Assembly: GCF_023534745.1 (NCBI RefSeq)
Contig: NZ_JAMHJQ010000006.1
Coordinates: 395,586-459,585, forward strand
From: Streptomyces sp. 35G-GA-8
GTDB taxonomy: Bacteria > Actinomycetota > Actinomycetes > Streptomycetales > Streptomycetaceae
DNA length: 64,000 nucleotides
Reading direction: 5' to 3'
The notes beneath the pieces are model-generated. The model did no database searches and had not been told where the DNA came from. It saw nothing but the letters and a program-made list of their open reading frames with translations. Positions 61,527-64,000 of this stretch are shown here, piece after piece. Both the position numbers and the translations under genes were made by a program. Within the stretch, counting starts at the first letter, position 1. Each line of letters begins with the position of its first letter.

Positions 61527-62519
61527 ATGGACACACTGACCGGTCTGCTCGAAGGTCCCAAGGCCCGCGGCGCGTTCCTGCTCAAGTCGGTCTTCAGCCC
61601 ACCGTGGTCCCTGCGGGTCGAGGACCGGGCGCCCATCTCCGTCGTCACGATGGTCCGCGGCGACGCCTGGGTACTCCCCGACAACGGCCGACCGGTCCGG
61701 CTCTGCCCCGGAGACGTCGCCGTGATGCGCGGACCCGACGCGTACACCATCGCGGACCGGCCCGACACCCCCGTCCAGATCGTCGTGGGCCCCGAACAAC
61801 GCTGCAACACCACCGAGGGCGAGGACGTCACCGACACGATGGCCCTGGGCGTACGGACCTGGGGCGACGACAGCCGGGCCGGCTCCTCGGTCATGCTCAG
61901 CGGTACGTACCAGGCCCCCAGCGAGATCGGCCGCCGACTGCTGGCGGCGCTCCCCGTACTGCTCGTGCGCCCGGCGGAAGCGGGTGACAACCCGCTGGTA
62001 CGCATCCTCGCGGACGAGATCGGCAAGGACGAGATCGGCCAGGAGCTGGTCCTCGACCGGCTGCTCGACCTGCTCCTCGTCAGCGTCCTGCGCACCTGGC
62101 TCGCGATCCCCGAGTCCGGCGCGCCCGCCTGGTACCGCGCCCAGAGCGACCCGGTGGTCGGCCCCGCCCTGCGACTGCTGCACGAACAGCCGGGCAAGGC
62201 GTGGACGGTGGCCTCGCTCGCGGACAACGTCGGCGTCTCCCGCGCGGGTCTGGCCCGGCACTTCACGACACTCGTCGGCGAGCCGCCGATGGCGTACCTC
62301 ACGGAGTGGCGGCTCACCCTCGCGGCGGACCTGCTGCGCGAGCCGGACGCGACGGTGGCGACGGTGGCGCGGCGGGTGGGGTACAGCGGGGCGTTCGCGC
62401 TGAGCGCGGCGTTCAAGCGGGTGCGGGGGCTGAGTCCGCAGGAGTTCCGGAAGGGCGGGCGGGGGGAGGCGGTGGAGCGTCAGGGGGCGGTGAGGCAGAC
62501 GGTGGTCCTGGACCGTTAG
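61527..62519 (+). CDS. AraC-family regulator with cupin domain
   Basis: 330 residues. The N-terminal cupin_6-type domain (about 5-185: RVEDRAPISVVTMVRGDAWVLPDNG, LCPGDVAVMRGPDAYTIAD) is linked to two AraC helix-turn-helix units (about 215-310: WTVASLADNVGVSRAGLARHFTTLVGEPPMAYLTEWRLTLAADLLRE, VATVARRVGYSGAFALSAAFKRV). It likely binds a small effector and activates or represses nearby redox genes. It lies 96 bases after the DUF1772-type gene on the same strand. Confidence 0.92.
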   Translation: MDTLTGLLEGPKARGAFLLKSVFSPPWSLRVEDRAPISVVTMVRGDAWVLPDNGRPVRLCPGDVAVMRGPDAYTIADRPDTPVQIVVGPEQRCNTTEGEDVTDTMALGVRTWGDDSRAGSSVMLSGTYQAPSEIGRRLLAALPVLLVRPAEAGDNPLVRILADEIGKDEIGQELVLDRLLDLLLVSVLRTWLAIPESGAPAWYRAQSDPVVGPALRLLHEQPGKAWTVASLADNVGVSRAGLARHFTTLVGEPPMAYLTEWRLTLAADLLREPDATVATVARRVGYSGAFALSAAFKRVRGLSPQEFRKGGRGEAVERQGAVRQTVVLDR

Positions 62520-62604
62520 GACCGGGCGCGTCCCGCCGTCCGGCGGGGTTGCGGGTCGCGGTCTCGTCGTCGTCGGCCGGGGGCCGGGGTCTCCGGAGGT
62601 ACAT

Positions 62605-62691
62605 GTCCGGACGGCATGATTTACGGCGCGGTTCTGGCCTGTCGTTGGTTCGGGCGGTCGCGCGCCACAAATCACGCTTTAGTGTCCGGAC
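62605..62691. repeat. Nested inverted repeats between convergent AraC and PPTase genes
   Basis: Outer pair: GTCCGGAC at 62605-62612 and 62684-62691 (itself a palindrome). Inner pair: TGATTT-AC-GGCGCG (62617-62630) with CGCGCC-AC-AAATCA (62661-62674), perfect except for the central two-base mismatch. The inner right arm contains the TGA of the PPTase gene. Possible bidirectional terminator. Confidence 0.5.
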
Positions 62692-63448
62692 ACGCACCTC
62701 CTACGACCCCGACCCCCTCCCCCCGGTGGGCACACCCGGCCACGCACCCGCACCCCGCCGGAGGCGCACCGCACCCCGGCGACAACCCGCACCCGGAAAC
62801 CGGCCCCTGCCGAAACGCATCCCCGACACCCACCATGGTCAGGACGAGATCCGCTCGCCGCAGCCACCGTCCCTCGAACCCCAAAGCCCTCGCCGGCCGC
62901 AGCGTTGCCGTGAACGTGCCCGTCGGGGCGAGGCGGACCTCCGCATCCCTGAAGCCGAGCCACAGCCCCGTGGCCGGATACCACGCCTTGTAGACCGACT
63001 CCTTCGCGGAGAACAGCAGGCGGTCCCAGCACACCCCGGGCGCCTCCGCGCCCAGCCGTTCCAGCGCCGCGCGTTCCGTGGGGGAGGAGATCAGGCCCAG
63101 TACCCCGCGCGGCAGCGGCCCCGCCGGCTCCGCGTCGATGCCCAGCGCGGACACGTCGGTCGCTCTGGCCGCCACCGCCGCCCGGTAGCCGTCGCAGTGG
63201 GTGATGCTGCCGACCACCCCGTCCGGCCACTGCGGCGCCCCGCCCGCGCCGGGCAGGATGGGCGCGGGCGGCAGGCCCAGTTCGGCCAGGGCGCGGCGCG
63301 CGCAGGCGCGGGCCGTGGCGAACTGCGCGCGCCTGCGCTGCCGTCGGCCCGCCATCAGCGCCGCCTCCTCGGGGAACAGCGGCGCGGGCGCCAGATCGTC
63401 GAACGCTTCGGCCGATCTGACGCCCGGGGGCAGAATCTCCTCGATCAC
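62672..63448 (-). CDS. 4'-Phosphopantetheinyl transferase (Sfp/EntD type)
   Basis: 258 residues from GTG 63448. The three motifs are GSITH with CDGYRAA (P1), ALGIDAEP (P2, Mg ligands) and LLFSAKESVYKAW (P3). It transfers the phosphopantetheine arm from CoA to carrier proteins of PKS, NRPS or fatty-acid synthases. The catalytic part ends near DLVLTMVGV (about residue 205). About 50 further residues, rich in Gly and Cys, are atypical for the family and look like read-through sequence. The gene follows the alpha/beta hydrolase by 4 bases on the same strand. Confidence 0.9.
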   Translation of the reverse strand: MIEEILPPGVRSAEAFDDLAPAPLFPEEAALMAGRRQRRRAQFATARACARRALAELGLPPAPILPGAGGAPQWPDGVVGSITHCDGYRAAVAARATDVSALGIDAEPAGPLPRGVLGLISSPTERAALERLGAEAPGVCWDRLLFSAKESVYKAWYPATGLWLGFRDAEVRLAPTGTFTATLRPARALGFEGRWLRRADLVLTMVGVGDAFRQGPVSGCGLSPGCGAPPAGCGCVAGCAHRGEGVGVVGGACPDTKA

Positions 63449-63452
63449 GGTC

Positions 63453-64000
63453 TCAGCGAGGGCGGTCGATGAGGCCCGACACCGCGCGTACGATCTCCGC
63501 CGGCCGCTCCAGCGGCAGCATATGACCGGCGCCGGGAAGGCGTTCGAACCGCGCGTCGGGCAGCGCCTTGGCGAGCGCGTCGCCGAGCTCCGGCTTGACG
63601 ACCCGGTCGTGCTCGCCCGCGAGTACCACGGCGGGCACCTCGACGGTGGCCAGGGCCGCGCGCAGATCCATGCCGCGGGACGAGGCGAAGCAGTCGGCGC
63701 GTACCCGCGGGGAAGCCGCCGCGAACATCTGGCGGTTGACTTCGAGGGCGTACGGGTCGACCCCCTTGCCCATCGTCTGGGCCAGCAGCCGTCGGCCGAG
63801 GGCCGGCCGTCGCAGGGCACGGGAGAACAGCGCGCTGCCCATCATGCGCACCTCGCTGTCGGGGGTGTCCTGGTCATGCGCGGCGGTGCCCAGCAGGACG
63901 AGGCCGCGCAGCCGGCGCGCGGCGGCCGGGTCGGCGGTGACGTACGACAGGGCCGCGAAGCCGCCGCCGGAGTGTCCGACCAGGAGCGCTTCGCGCGCAC
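63453..64000 (-). CDS. Alpha/beta hydrolase, C-terminal part (cut by window edge)
   Basis: About 182 codons in the window and the N-terminus is beyond it. The nucleophile elbow GHSGGG lies close to the cut, followed by LRGLVLLGTAAHD, the strand AVVLAGEHDRVVKPE (acid residue) and GAGHMLPLERPAEI (catalytic His). The triad is therefore complete. It resembles small esterases and haloperoxidase-like hydrolases. Its stop lies 4 bases before the GTG of the PPTase gene, so the two are co-transcribed. Confidence 0.87.
   Translation of the reverse strand, partial: AREALLVGHSGGGFAALSYVTADPAAARRLRGLVLLGTAAHDQDTPDSEVRMMGSALFSRALRRPALGRRLLAQTMGKGVDPYALEVNRQMFAAASPRVRADCFASSRGMDLRAALATVEVPAVVLAGEHDRVVKPELGDALAKALPDARFERLPGAGHMLPLERPAEIVRAVSGLIDRPR

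Overview
The window is high-GC actinomycete DNA and almost certainly comes from a Streptomyces chromosome. The support is a chaplin, a MelC1/MelC2 tyrosinase pair, an RppA-type tetrahydroxynaphthalene synthase, a GH19 chitinase behind a DasR-type site, a DUF6397 protein, a gamma-butyrolactone-receptor-like TetR protein and many GTG/TTG starts behind GGAGG sites. I saw no rRNA, tRNA, CRISPR array, insertion sequence or phage gene. Both edges cut genes: a GAF/HTH regulator on the left and an alpha/beta hydrolase on the right.

Layout. 1-8.6 kb: a SWIM-protein/SNF2-helicase operon on the minus strand, a membrane fatty-acid desaturase, small conserved proteins and a methyltransferase. 8.7-12.8 kb: a DGPF protein with an ECF42-type sigma factor, a CGNR regulator divergent from a short-chain dehydrogenase, and a PPOX oxidoreductase. 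12.9-19.1 kb: a Roadblock protein, DUF6397, a quinone-oxidoreductase-type enzyme, a VOC protein, a fibronectin-III lipoprotein, a Tat-exported carbonic anhydrase and a GNAT acetyltransferase. 19.2-33.1 kb: a complete L-rhamnose regulon. Its catabolic arm (isomerase, aldolase/dehydrogenase fusion, kinase, LacI regulator) runs left, and its uptake arm (ABC transporter, sugar-isomerase-like enzyme, second LacI regulator) runs right from a shared control region with two mirror-image promoter/operator units. 33.1-36.4 kb: chitinase, tyrosinase operon and chaplin, which are typical of development and soil life. 36.5-49 kb: an ABC exporter, a PAS/GAF/PP2C phosphatase, a large secreted two-enzyme protein, two P450s (one lacking ExxR), an aldo/keto reductase and a GNAT protein. 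49.2-53.2 kb: one 1334-residue polypeptide that fuses assimilatory nitrate reductase to its NADPH-flavin reductase, with a GlnR-like site upstream.

53.9-64 kb looks like the flank or remains of an aromatic-polyketide region. It holds rppA with a momA-like cupin, and a coupled operon of membrane protein, PrsW-type intramembrane protease and butyrolactone-receptor-like regulator. Next comes an orphan ActIII-like polyketide ketoreductase whose start codon overlaps the stop of a 15-codon reading frame resembling the first codons of a SARP activator. An NmrA-type protein, a hemerythrin-like protein, a DUF1772/anthrone-oxygenase-family protein, an AraC regulator and a phosphopantetheinyl transferase follow.

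Several long inverted repeats separate convergent or adjacent genes and are called as terminators, including one perfect 46-bp palindrome. Functions are assigned from recognised sequence patterns only. No database search was run.
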